A stretch of DNA of 64,000 bases from JAGXSE01 sp040757295 (GTDB lineage Bacteria; Bacillota; PH28-bin88). Position numbers and translations under genes: made by a program. The stretch is from the NCBI GenBank assembly GCA_040757295.1, contig JBFLXH010000005.1:1-64000 (forward strand), written 5' to 3'. Positions 42,172-50,884 of the stretch are shown here, in pieces (the stretch's first letter is position 1; every line of letters starts with the position of its first letter). Under the pieces are notes generated by a model. That model was not told the DNA's origin. It ran no database searches and was given only the letters and a program-made list of their open reading frames with translations.

Positions 42172-44655
42172 TTATTTAACTACAATGTTCAAAAGCTTAT
42201 CGGGAACAGGGATTACCTTGACGACCTCTTTGCCCGCCAGCAGTCTAATCACCCGATCCATGGACATGACCTCTTGTTCCATTTCACTTGCTGAGAGGTT
42301 AGCCGGTACCTGCACCCGGTCCCTGACCTTCCCGTTAATCTGAACAACTATGGTTACTTGGTCCTGAACCAAAGCGGCCGGATCAAACTTAGGCCAGGGC
42401 CTCTGGTGAATGCTGCCGCTGCCACCTAAGGCCTGCCACATTTCTTCCGTAATATGGGGGGCAAAAGGAGCCAGCACATGAGTCAACAACCACAGACCTT
42501 CCTTTACCAGGGGTAGGTACTGCTGTTCCTGGGGCACTTGGTCCTTATAGTGATACAAAGCATTAACCATCTCCATGATGGCGCTGATGCCTGTATTAAA
42601 GTTAAACCGCTGGGTAATGTCATCGGTAATTTTTTTCACGCCGGCGTGGAGGGCGCGGCGCAGGTTTCTGGCCTCAACATCCAATTCCTCGTCTTGGTAA
42701 AGAGAGACTCCTTCCAATTGGGGAACATAATTATATACCAAACGCCAAACCCGGTTTAAGAAACGGAAACATCCTTCTACCCCCTGGTCACTCCACTCCA
42801 AGTCCCGTTCCGGGGGCGCGGCAAACAGGATAAACAACCGGGCTGTGTCTGCCCCGTATTTGGCGATAATCTCCTCGGGGCTCACGGTATTGCCTTTGGA
42901 TTTACTCATTTTTCCGCCATCTTTCAGGACCATGCCTTGGGTCAGGAGGTTCTGGAAGGGTTCCTCATAATCCAGCCAATCCAAGTCATACAAAACCTTA
43001 ACGAAGAAGCGGGAGTACATTAAATGGAGAATGGCATGTTCTACTCCACCGATATACTGGTCAACGTTCATCCAGTAATTAGCCTTCGCCTGGTCATAGA
43101 CCTCCGGAGCATCCGGGCTGCAATAGCGCAAAAAGTACCAGGAAGAATCCACAAAAGTATCCATGGTATCTGTTTCCCGCTTAGCCGGTTTCCCGCAAGT
43201 AGGACAGGTGGTATTCAGGAAATCGGGATTGGTGGTTAGCGGGGAATCTCCTGTTGGCTTAAATTCTACCTTTAGGGGAAGTTCCACCGGTAGGTCCTTT
43301 TCCGGTACAGGCACTGCCCCACAGCCCTGGCAGTAAACAATGGGTATCGGCGCCCCCCAGTAGCGCTGGCGGGAAATCAGCCAATCCCGCAAGCGGAAAT
43401 TAATCCTGCGCCGGCCAATCTGCTGCTGTTCCATGTGGTCGGCGATCCGCTCCTTAGCCTCCTCGCTAGGGAGCCCGTTAAATTGGCCGGAATTAACCAT
43501 GAAACCCTCTTCATCATACGCTGTGACTAGGGTTTCAGGGTCTAACTGTTCTCCTAAGGGTTGGACAACAATTCTCACCGGCAAACTGTATTTGCGGGAA
43601 AAGTCCAAGTCCCGCTGGTCATGAGCCGGCACTCCCATGACAGCGCCAGTGCCGTAGTCCATCAAAACGTAATTGGCTGTCCAGATAGGCACCTGTTCTC
43701 CATTCATGGGATTAATGGCATAAGCCCCGATAAAAATCCCTTCTTTTTCGGTATCCGCTGACGTGCGTTCCATTTCTTTCAGCTGGCGGACGCGCTGCAC
43801 AAACTCCCGTACTTTGGCTTCATGCGGCGTTCCGGCGGTTAATTTCTCCACTAAGGGATGCTCCGGAGCCAACACCAGGTAGGTTGCTCCAAAAACCGTG
43901 TCATGGCGGGTGGTGAACACCGGGATGTCTTCTCCGGTATTCTCCACTGTAAAATTAAACTCTACGCCAGTGGAACGGCCGATCCAGTTCTGCTGCATGA
44001 TTTTTACCTTTTCCGGCCACCCCGGCAATTTCTGCAAGTCGTCCAGCAGGCGGTCGGCATAAGCCGTGATCTTAAAAAACCACTGCTCCAGGTCCTTTTT
44101 CTCCACAATGGTGTCACAACGCTCACAAGCGCCATCTACTACCTGCTCATTAGCTAAGACGGTGGCACAGGAGGGACACCAGTTCACAGCAGCCTTCTTT
44201 TTATAAGCCAGGCCGTTTTTAAACAAGAGCAAAAATAGCCATTGGGTCCATTTGTAATAATCAGGGTGGCAAGTAGCAACTTCCCTGGCCCAGTCATAAC
44301 TGATTCCCATCGCCTTTAACTGGCGGCGCATGTTGTTGATATTGCTCCAGGTCCATTCGGAAGGGTGGACATTACCATGCTTGATGGCCGCGTTTTCAGC
44401 CGGCAGACCAAAGGCATCCCATCCCATTGGATGCAGCACGTTATAACCCTGCATGGTTTTAAACCTGGCTACTACATCACCTATGGAGTAATTGCGCACA
44501 TGACCCATGTGCAGGTTGCCGGAGGGGTAAGGGAACATTTCCAAGGCGTAGTATTTGGGCTTGTCTCCCCGCTCCGTTACTTTGTACAAGAGGTTTTTCT
44601 CCCATTCCTCTTGCCACTTTGCTTCCAGCTCGCGGAAATCGTAACGTTCTTTCAT
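42172..44655 (-). CDS. leuS: Leucyl-tRNA synthetase
   Basis: About 827-residue class I synthetase: HIGH-type PSGNLHMGHVRN, CP1 editing domain, zinc-like cysteines (WCPSCATV, CERCD), KMSKS as GKMSKSKGN and the anticodon-binding C-terminus. It charges tRNA-Leu. The ATG at 44655 has GAGGTGA at 8 nt; a GTG four codons earlier is less likely. Regulation is by the T-box leader upstream. Confidence 0.97.
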   Translation of the reverse strand: MKERYDFRELEAKWQEEWEKNLLYKVTERGDKPKYYALEMFPYPSGNLHMGHVRNYSIGDVVARFKTMQGYNVLHPMGWDAFGLPAENAAIKHGNVHPSEWTWSNINNMRRQLKAMGISYDWAREVATCHPDYYKWTQWLFLLLFKNGLAYKKKAAVNWCPSCATVLANEQVVDGACERCDTIVEKKDLEQWFFKITAYADRLLDDLQKLPGWPEKVKIMQQNWIGRSTGVEFNFTVENTGEDIPVFTTRHDTVFGATYLVLAPEHPLVEKLTAGTPHEAKVREFVQRVRQLKEMERTSADTEKEGIFIGAYAINPMNGEQVPIWTANYVLMDYGTGAVMGVPAHDQRDLDFSRKYSLPVRIVVQPLGEQLDPETLVTAYDEEGFMVNSGQFNGLPSEEAKERIADHMEQQQIGRRRINFRLRDWLISRQRYWGAPIPIVYCQGCGAVPVPEKDLPVELPLKVEFKPTGDSPLTTNPDFLNTTCPTCGKPAKRETDTMDTFVDSSWYFLRYCSPDAPEVYDQAKANYWMNVDQYIGGVEHAILHLMYSRFFVKVLYDLDWLDYEEPFQNLLTQGMVLKDGGKMSKSKGNTVSPEEIIAKYGADTARLFILFAAPPERDLEWSDQGVEGCFRFLNRVWRLVYNYVPQLEGVSLYQDEELDVEARNLRRALHAGVKKITDDITQRFNFNTGISAIMEMVNALYHYKDQVPQEQQYLPLVKEGLWLLTHVLAPFAPHITEEMWQALGGSGSIHQRPWPKFDPAALVQDQVTIVVQINGKVRDRVQVPANLSASEMEQEVMSMDRVIRLLAGKEVVKVIPVPDKLLNIVVK

Positions 44656-44713
44656 TTTCTCCATCACCTCAAAGACTAAATAGGGACTAATTGTAGGATT
44701 CCGGCGCTAAAAG

Positions 44714-44979
44714 AAAAACCTCCCGCCCCATGCCTTGGGACGGGAAGTTTTATTTCCCGCGTTACCACCCAAATTGGTAATAATAAGTAATCATTACTAC
44801 CCTCTCAAGGTTTATTAACGGCAACCAGCCGGCACAGGTTAAAAATTCACCTGCACAGCTCCCGGGCGAGTTCAGCGGGCTTCCTGCTGTTTTTCACCAT
44901 CCAACAGCTCTCTGATAAAGCTGACCCAGCCTAATGCTCCCGTTCACTGCTTTTCCCATTAGTTGATTAATAATTAACA
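44714..44979 (-). promoter_or_regulatory. T-box leader of leuS
   Basis: The minus strand has the T-box GGGTGGTAACGCGGG (44756-44770) and a terminator stem, AACTTCCCGTCCC..GGGCGGGAGG then TTTTT (44714-44750). The long Stem I has GCTGAACTCGCC, where CTC is a plausible leucine specifier. Uncharged tRNA-Leu should stabilise the antiterminator. Confidence 0.93.
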
Positions 44980-44985
44980 TTACTC

Positions 44986-45014
44986 ATTATATGGTAATTA
45001 TGGTTGAATGTCAA
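44986..45014 (-). promoter_or_regulatory. Promoter of leuS
   Basis: On the minus strand, perfect TTGACA, a 17-nt spacer and perfect TATAAT, directly upstream of the T-box leader. Confidence 0.9.
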
Positions 45015-45060
45015 TGAAGGAGTGCCGGGCTCGCCGGGCTGCCAGGCTGAAGGAAAAGGC

Positions 45061-45417
45061 TTAAGCCTGCTGGATGTCCAGATTTAACTTTTTTGCGTCA
45101 CCCCAGAGCCGCTCCAGGTTGTAAAAAAGCCGGTCTTCCGTCTGAAAGACATGAATTACAAGATGCCCATAATCCAATAGAACCCAGCGGCCTTCCCGGA
45201 AGCCCTCCCGGCGCAGGTATTTGTGTCCGTGGGTTTCCAGCACCTCAGAAATGTTTTCAGCAATGGATTGAACATGGGTAGTGGATCTGCCGCTGCAGAT
45301 TAAAAAATAGTCGGCAATTAAGGTAATCCCCCTAAGATCCAGTATAACGACGTCCAAGGCTTTTTTATCAGTGGCAGCATCATAACTCCAGGACAAAAGC
45401 TGGTCTTTTTCTCCCAA
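45061..45417 (-). CDS. rsfS: Ribosomal silencing factor RsfS
   Basis: 118 residues with the Iojap-family core (VVILDLRGITLIADYFLICS, THVQSIAENI, WVLLDYGHLVIHVF). It binds ribosomal protein L14 and blocks subunit joining. It follows yqeK by 1 nt, as in Bacillus. Confidence 0.94.
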   Translation of the reverse strand: MGEKDQLLSWSYDAATDKKALDVVILDLRGITLIADYFLICSGRSTTHVQSIAENISEVLETHGHKYLRREGFREGRWVLLDYGHLVIHVFQTEDRLFYNLERLWGDAKKLNLDIQQA

Positions 45418-45418
45418 T

Positions 45419-46021
45419 TCATCCCCTCCTCCTTAATTCTATCTCCAAACGGCAGTGTCTAATCTCAGATAAAACTTCATTAAACCCATCAATAGTTGCC
45501 GGGTGTATATATGTTTCTTTATCCAGTACATAGCGGATGGCTGATTTAAAAGCAGCAATCATAGCAAGGTTAAGATCCTGGAGAGCCAGAAGCCGGATTT
45601 CTTCCACCCCCGGGAAATCCCGGCCAGGCTCGGCAATATCTGCCAAAAAGATTACTTTATCCAGTTTGGTCATATTTCTTCCGCCAACGGTATGCAGGGC
45701 TATGGCAGTTAATATTTCCGGGTCGGTAATGCCAATCTCTTCTTTAACCAAGCATGCGCCAACTGGTGCATGTAATATAACCGGAACCAGGCAGTCCACG
45801 GGGTGAACTGCCATTCCTTTTTGCCTAGCAAGATACAACAGTTTTTCTTCTGGCAAGTCCCGCCCATAGTCGTGGAGCAAACCGGCCAGGGAAGCCTGAT
45901 TTTCAGCCACCCCATGCTTAGCCGCCAGGCTGGCGGCTAAGTCCGCCACGCGCAAAGAGTGCTCATAGCGGTTGGGGGAGAGGCGCTTTAATAACAACTG
46001 CCTCAGTCCTTCGTTTTCCAT
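45419..46021 (-). CDS. yqeK: HD-domain hydrolase YqeK (Ap4A hydrolase type)
   Basis: About 200 residues: HSLRVADLAASLA, the HD motif LLHDYGRD and HTVGG. Family members split diadenosine tetraphosphate. The ATG at 46021 follows GGAGAG at 6 nt. Gene order nadD-yqeK-rsfS is conserved, but a 0.45-kb repeat block and an RRM gene lie between nadD and yqeK here. Confidence 0.9.
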   Translation of the reverse strand: MENEGLRQLLLKRLSPNRYEHSLRVADLAASLAAKHGVAENQASLAGLLHDYGRDLPEEKLLYLARQKGMAVHPVDCLVPVILHAPVGACLVKEEIGITDPEILTAIALHTVGGRNMTKLDKVIFLADIAEPGRDFPGVEEIRLLALQDLNLAMIAAFKSAIRYVLDKETYIHPATIDGFNEVLSEIRHCRLEIELRRRG

Positions 46022-46052
46022 TTGGCTCTCTCCCGACAACAAAAACCCCCTA

Positions 46053-46469
46053 TTTATCACAGATGGCTACCCGCTCTAAGGAACGGGGACACACCGCTTA
46101 CAAATCGCTCTTGCCGCAGAAGCACTCTAAAGTTAAGGTTACAGGGGACATGTCTACCGCATTCATCCTTAACGCGGAATGTCCCCAACGCGTTCGCTTC
46201 TTTAAAGCGGCGGGATATGCTCGGCATGAAATTCGCTTTGAGGCCACATTTAATCAAGGAATAATTGGTGGCCTCGCTCATTATATGCTCGGCGAGGAAT
46301 AAAATTTGATTACAGTCAATGAAGCCGAGCATGAAATTCGCTTTGAGGCCACATTTAATCAAGGAATAATTGGTGGCCTCGCTCATTTTAAGAGCGGCTA
46401 CGCCATTGTATTAACTGGCTCTAAGCTTCAGCGGGGGTAGCAATCCCCCGCTGAAGCTTAGAGCCAGTT
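46053..46469. repeat. Compound hairpin repeat carrying palindromic GGCC repeats
   Basis: The left flank 46053-46079 and right flank 46389-46469 match the reverse complement of 24863-24995. The 309 bp between them replace about 25 bp there and contain two GGCC/CTCGGC palindrome units. The right flank ends in a perfect hairpin of about 25 bp (46413-46469), AACTGGCTC..GAGCCAGTT. Confidence 0.85.
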
Positions 46470-46493
46470 GAAGGAATAGGAGGTCCTGAAGCA

Positions 46494-46745
46494 TTATTGT
46501 TCTCTGGGTTTTGCTTCATTAACTGTCAATATTCTGTTTCCTAATTCGGCCCCATTCATAGCGGAAATCATTTTTTCTGCATCCTCATCCGCCACTTCTA
46601 CAAACCCAAATCCCCGGGAGCGTCCTGTTTGGCGGTCGGTAATGATGCGGCTGCTGACCACCTGGCCGTGGGCCTCAAAAGCCCTCGCTAGTTCCTCGTC
46701 ATTTGTAGACCATGGCAAATTACCTACATAAAGCGTGCGTACCAA
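46494..46745 (-). CDS. RNA recognition motif (RRM) protein
   Basis: 83 residues, a single RRM: RNP2 LYVGNLPWS and RNP1 RGFGFVEV, ending LTVNEAKPREQ. Such small bacterial RRM proteins bind single-stranded RNA; the targets here are unknown. The TTG start follows AGGAGGTTACCTC. It sits in the nadD-yqeK gap. Confidence 0.92.
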   Translation of the reverse strand: MVRTLYVGNLPWSTNDEELARAFEAHGQVVSSRIITDRQTGRSRGFGFVEVADEDAEKMISAMNGAELGNRILTVNEAKPREQ

Positions 46746-46865
46746 GAGGTAACCTCCTAACTGCTTTGGTGTTCACCATGTATTATATACAGTGGTGAAA
46801 CTAGTATACGCAGACAGATGGGTTTTGCCCTTTTGAAAAAAAGGGGTTTTCAGGATTAATTAGCG

Positions 46866-47486
46866 CTAAGTGGAATAAATCCCCTTTTGAATAATATACC
46901 TTTCTACTGTTTCAGGTAATAAGTATTTGATTGTTCTCTTTTCTCGCACCCGGCAGCGGATATCAGTTGAAGAAATGGATAAGGCCGGCACCTCAAGCTG
47001 GTGAATCCTGTCCCTGGCTGCTGGAGGAAGCTGTTCCAGGGTAGGGTCAAGCTCAAGATTATAGCCGGGTCTGGTGGCAGCGATGAACTCGCACAGATCA
47101 ACCAGGCGATGAACCTGCTTCCATGTGAGTATTTCTAAAATTGCATCAGCGCCGGTGATAAAGTATAAGCGGCAATTGCTGCCATAGGCTTGGGCAAAAT
47201 AGGATACCGTATCAATGGCAAAGGAATATCCTGGGCGGTTAATTTCCACATCGGAAATATGAAAATAAGGATTGGAGGCTATGGCCAGCTTGGTCATTTC
47301 GTACCGGTGCAGCGCATCGGTAACTCGATAGTCCTTTTTATGAGGAGGCATACCAGCAGGGACAAATATTACTTGTTCCAGCCGAAACTGATCCCGCGCT
47401 TCCTCCGCCGTAACCAAGTGGCCTAAGTGAACTGGATCAAAGGTTCCGCCCATTAGGCCTATCCTCAAATCCTGGTTTGCGCTCAC
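46866..47486 (-). CDS. nadD: Nicotinate-nucleotide adenylyltransferase
   Basis: About 206 residues. RIGLMGGTFDPVHLGHL gives the nucleotidyltransferase HxGH motif, and SISSTDIRCRV the ISSTxIR motif. It adenylates NaMN for NAD synthesis. I choose GTG 47486 (GGAGG at 6 nt); the open frame upstream adds 21 unlikely residues. Confidence 0.94.
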   Translation of the reverse strand: MSANQDLRIGLMGGTFDPVHLGHLVTAEEARDQFRLEQVIFVPAGMPPHKKDYRVTDALHRYEMTKLAIASNPYFHISDVEINRPGYSFAIDTVSYFAQAYGSNCRLYFITGADAILEILTWKQVHRLVDLCEFIAATRPGYNLELDPTLEQLPPAARDRIHQLEVPALSISSTDIRCRVREKRTIKYLLPETVERYIIQKGIYST

Positions 47487-47585
47487 GCTGTACCTCCCGC
47501 AAAGTCTTATGCTTGCCAACATTCTAACAAATATTTTTTCTGGCTGCAAACCAGTTTTACCAAATGTTTCCTGGCAAATTTCCGA

Positions 47586-48848
47586 TTATTGTCTTATATG
47601 ACCATCCCCATAAACAATGTATTTTAGACTTGTCAAGGTTTCCAATCCCATCGGCCCTCTGGCATGAAGCTTTTGGGTGCTAATTCCTATTTCCGCCCCT
47701 AATCCATACTCTCCTCCGTCGGTAAACCGGGTCGAGGCATTTACGTAAACCGCGGCGGCATCCACTTCCTGCAGAAACCTGCGGGCCCGCTGGTAGTCAC
47801 TAGTTACAATGGCCTCTGAATGCTTGCTGCCATAGCGGTTGATATGGTCAAGAGCATCCTCCATGCTATCCACTACCTTAACCGCCAAAATCAGAGCCAG
47901 GTATTCGGTTTCCCAATCCTCTTCCGTTGCGGGCTTGGCTTCAGGCAACAATTCCTGGGTAAACGGACAGCCCCGGATTTCTACTCCTAACTCTATTAAG
48001 CGTCGTCCCAGGGCCGGGACTATTTGTTCAGCCTCGGCCCTGTGCACCAGGAGGGTTTCAACCGCATTACATACCCCGGGCCGCTGGGTTTTGGCGTTGA
48101 TCACGATTTCAGCCGCCATTTGCGGATTAGCGCTTTCGTCAATATAAATATGGCAGTTGCCGACCCCGGTTTCGATCACCGGAACCGTAGAATTGGTTAC
48201 CACTGCCCGGATCAACCCGGCTCCACCCCTGGGAATTAATACATCCAAGTAATCCCGCATCTGCATCATGATTGTAATAGCTTCTCTTTCAGCAGTTTCA
48301 ATTAACTGGAAGCTTCCTAAAGGCAGTTTGCTGTCGGCAAGAGTCTGATTTAAAGCCTCTACAATAGCCAAATTTGACTGCAAAGCTTCAGAGCCGCCTC
48401 TTAAAATGACGGCATTTCCCGTTTTTAAAGAGAGGGCTACTGCATCAACAGTTACATTAGGCCTTGCCTCGTAAATCATGCCGACTACCCCTAAGGGCAC
48501 CCTGATTTGGCCGATTTGCAGACCGTTAGGCCGTGTCCACATGCGGATTACCTCGCCAATAGGATCAGGCAAAAGGGCTACCTCCCGCAAAGCATTAGCC
48601 ATCCCTTTTACTCGCTGGCTATTGAGCAGTAAACGGTCAAGCAAGGCTCCGGAAATGCCTTTATCGCGGGCACTTTTCATGTCGATTTGGTTAGCCGCCA
48701 AGATGTCTTTTTCCCGCTCTTCGATGGCTGTTGCCATAGCAAGCAAGGCTTTGTTTTTGGCTGCCGTCGACAACGAGCCTAATTTTCTGGCTGCCTCCCT
48801 AGCCAGGCGGCCTTGGGCAAATAGCCTTTCATGCAGTTCGTCGTTCAC
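47586..48848 (-). CDS. proA: Gamma-glutamyl phosphate reductase
   Basis: 420 residues of the aldehyde dehydrogenase fold, with the catalytic Cys region TQRPGVCNAVETLLVH and VPLGVVGMIYEARPNVT. It makes glutamate semialdehyde for proline. GTG follows GGGGGGGTATAT. It is downstream of proB by 18 nt. Confidence 0.96.
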   Translation of the reverse strand: MNDELHERLFAQGRLAREAARKLGSLSTAAKNKALLAMATAIEEREKDILAANQIDMKSARDKGISGALLDRLLLNSQRVKGMANALREVALLPDPIGEVIRMWTRPNGLQIGQIRVPLGVVGMIYEARPNVTVDAVALSLKTGNAVILRGGSEALQSNLAIVEALNQTLADSKLPLGSFQLIETAEREAITIMMQMRDYLDVLIPRGGAGLIRAVVTNSTVPVIETGVGNCHIYIDESANPQMAAEIVINAKTQRPGVCNAVETLLVHRAEAEQIVPALGRRLIELGVEIRGCPFTQELLPEAKPATEEDWETEYLALILAVKVVDSMEDALDHINRYGSKHSEAIVTSDYQRARRFLQEVDAAAVYVNASTRFTDGGEYGLGAEIGISTQKLHARGPMGLETLTSLKYIVYGDGHIRQ

Positions 48849-48866
48849 ATATACCCCCCCCGTTGT

Positions 48867-50006
48867 TTAATTGCAGCTGATCACCAGGTTATTCCTATGA
48901 ATAACCTCATCATAGTCCTTATAGCCTAAGATATTAATAATCTCCGCTGTCTTGCGTCCCTTGATCCGCCTGATTTCTTCCGCACTGTAATTGACCATTC
49001 CCCTGCCAATTTCGGCGCCGTCCGGATCCTGGATACTAACTACATTACCTGGCTCAAAATACCCCTCAACTCTGGTAATGCCTATGGGCAGGAGGCTCTT
49101 CCCTGTTAAACGGACGGCCTCGGCAGCCCCTTTATCCACATGAATCTCGCCCTGTACCGGGGAACCAAAGGCAATCCATCTTTCTTTGGTGTGCAGGCGG
49201 GTATCTTTGGGGACAAATAGAGTCCCCAGGGCTTCCCCCGCCAAGAGCCCGGCCAGAACACCGGCTCGCTTACCATTAGCTATTACCATAGGGATGCCGG
49301 AGTTCATAGCAATTTTGGCGGCTGCAATCTTGGTGCCCATTCCCCCTGTACCCAGAGTGGAACCAGCTCCGCCAGCCAGTTTTTCAATCTCCGGGTTGAT
49401 TTCCCGCACCAGAGGGATTATCCTAGCGCTTTCGTCAGTCCTTGGATCGCCGTTATAAAGGCCATCGATATCAGACAACAACACTAAGAGTTCCGCATCC
49501 ACCAAACCGGCCACCAGAGCCGAAAGAGTATCGTTATCTCCTACCCGCATCTCTTCAACAGCCACAGTATCGTTTTCATTGACTACCGGAATAACCCGAT
49601 ACTGGAGCAGGGTCAGCAAGGTATTTCTGGCGTTTAGGAAACGGCGCCGGTTATTCATATCCTCTCTGGTAAGCAGAACCTGACCCACAGCGTAACCGTA
49701 CTCACTGAACAGTTTCTCATACATATGCATTAACAGTCCCTGACCTACTGCTGCGGCAGCCTGTTTTTCGGGAATTGTTTTGGGCTTTTTGTTAAATCCC
49801 AACCTGCCCATCCCGGCCCCAATGGCTCCCGAGGTTACCAAAACTACCTGGCGTCCCTGGTTGGCCAGGTCAGCCAACTCCCGCACCAGCCTTTCCAGTT
49901 GGGCCAGGTTTAACTTGCCGGTACCATGAGTCAAGGAACTGGTACCGACTTTTACCACTAACCTTTCTGCCCCGGCTAGCCCCTTGCGAGCTTCTGTCTC
50001 CACCAT
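48867..50006 (-). CDS. proB: Glutamate 5-kinase
   Basis: 379 residues: an amino-acid kinase domain (VVKVGTSSLTHGTGKLN, VTSGAIGAGMGRLGF, VVNENDTVAVEE) and a C-terminal PUA domain from about 280. It is the first step of proline synthesis. ATG follows GAGGTGGGTGTAG. Confidence 0.96.
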   Translation of the reverse strand: MVETEARKGLAGAERLVVKVGTSSLTHGTGKLNLAQLERLVRELADLANQGRQVVLVTSGAIGAGMGRLGFNKKPKTIPEKQAAAAVGQGLLMHMYEKLFSEYGYAVGQVLLTREDMNNRRRFLNARNTLLTLLQYRVIPVVNENDTVAVEEMRVGDNDTLSALVAGLVDAELLVLLSDIDGLYNGDPRTDESARIIPLVREINPEIEKLAGGAGSTLGTGGMGTKIAAAKIAMNSGIPMVIANGKRAGVLAGLLAGEALGTLFVPKDTRLHTKERWIAFGSPVQGEIHVDKGAAEAVRLTGKSLLPIGITRVEGYFEPGNVVSIQDPDGAEIGRGMVNYSAEEIRRIKGRKTAEIINILGYKDYDEVIHRNNLVISCN

Positions 50007-50024
50007 CTACACCCACCTCATTAA

Positions 50025-50100
50025 ATTAGGTAGTCAGAATTCAGCACTTAGTATTCAGAATTTTTCACGCAACCGTCCTCCCATTCTGACTCCTGCCCTG
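50025..50100. repeat. Degenerate TCAGAATTCAG short repeat tract
   Basis: TAGTCAGAATTCAGCACTTA, GTATTCAGAAT and ATTCTGACTCCTG adjoin long repeat copy B. Confidence 0.65.
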
Positions 50101-50118
50101 AAAATAAAATTTCCTGTT

Positions 50119-50445
50119 AGGTTTTTAAAGGCTACTTGACTGCCTTGGTGTTACCTCTGTAAACGACGGCGCTCTTATTCCTGAACGAGCTCGGTCACCG
50201 TGCGGGAGACTTGGCGGCTTTGCCGCCTTAGTCGGACGGTCTACCCCTTGCGGGTATTCGGGACGCACCGGAACCCGGGCCTACGGCCCTCAAACACCGG
50301 CTGCGTCTAATCCTCAGGTTCCTCGCTCTTTGAACTTAAGCGCCGTAATGTTTACTTCCGGTAATCACCAATGCATCCTAGTTTGAAAATACAATTTTCC
50401 TCGCCTGATGGTGCCGCCATAGGCGGCATGGGGGTCTGACTCCTG
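50119..50445. repeat. Long dispersed repeat, copy B
   Basis: About 327 bp, the inverted counterpart of 13514-13871. Its core (50119-50380) is flanked by related direct repeats TGAAAATAAAATTTCCT (50098) and TGAAAATACAATTTTCCT (50385). The end of the extended yhbY frame lies inside it. Confidence 0.85.
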
Positions 50446-50867
50446 TTACTTATTAGGTAGTCGGAATTCAGCACCCAAGACAGGAGAACCGTCCCCTTGT
50501 CTCCGGCCAGCACCCAAGACAGGAGAACCGTCCCCTTGTCTATTCGGCCAGCACCCAAGACAGGAGAACCGTCCCCTTGTCTATTCTGCGGTTTTTTCTT
50601 GGAAGGCCGGTAAAAAAGAAGGGTGCGGCCAATAACCTGCACCAGGTCCGCGCCGGTACCCTGAGCCAGATCAACCGCCACTTGTTCAGTTTCTTCTTCG
50701 CAGTTTTGCAGGACCTTAGCCTTCACCAATTCCCTGGCCTCCAGGGCCTCGTCCAATTGGCGCAAGACATTGTCATTAAGCCCGCCCTTGCCCACCTGAA
50801 CGATTGCCTCCAGGCTCGTCCCCATGGCTCTTAAATAGCGCTTCTGTTTTCCGCTTAAGGCTGCCAT
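50352..50867 (-). CDS. yhbY: YhbY-type RNA-binding protein with a repeat-encoded C-terminal extension
   Basis: About 171 residues. The first ~97 form a CRS1-YhbY domain (LSGKQKRYLRAMGTSLEAIV, VGKGGLNDNVL, TLLFYRPSKKKP) that binds pre-50S ribosomes. The family normally ends there. From about GDGSPVLG the frame runs through three REP-like units (KGTVLLSWVL twice) and into long repeat B. The ATG at 50867 follows GGGGAGGAACAGT. It adjoins obg, as is usual. Confidence 0.88.
   Translation of the reverse strand: MAALSGKQKRYLRAMGTSLEAIVQVGKGGLNDNVLRQLDEALEARELVKAKVLQNCEEETEQVAVDLAQGTGADLVQVIGRTLLFYRPSKKKPQNRQGDGSPVLGAGRIDKGTVLLSWVLAGDKGTVLLSWVLNSDYLISNRSQTPMPPMAAPSGEENCIFKLGCIGDYRK
50471..50582. repeat. 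Three tandem REP-like units
   Basis: Units of 32 bp start at 50471, 50510 and 50551 and are virtually identical: GCACCCAAGACAGGAG then AACCGTCCCCTTGTCT. Each holds an imperfect hairpin AGACAGG..CCTTGTCT. The GGGGACGGTTCTCCTGT form is common in Firmicutes genomes. Confidence 0.92.
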
Positions 50868-50884
50868 ACTGTTCCTCCCCACGT

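Noticed and set aside
46057..46386. 109-codon frame on the minus strand with an internal protein repeat
   Set aside because: The repeat is the translated palindromic DNA repeat; no ribosome site and no conservation expected.
50471..50582. CRISPR-like array
   Set aside because: Only three units, with 7-9 bp between them; these are REP-like units, not repeats with unique spacers, and no cas genes are present.
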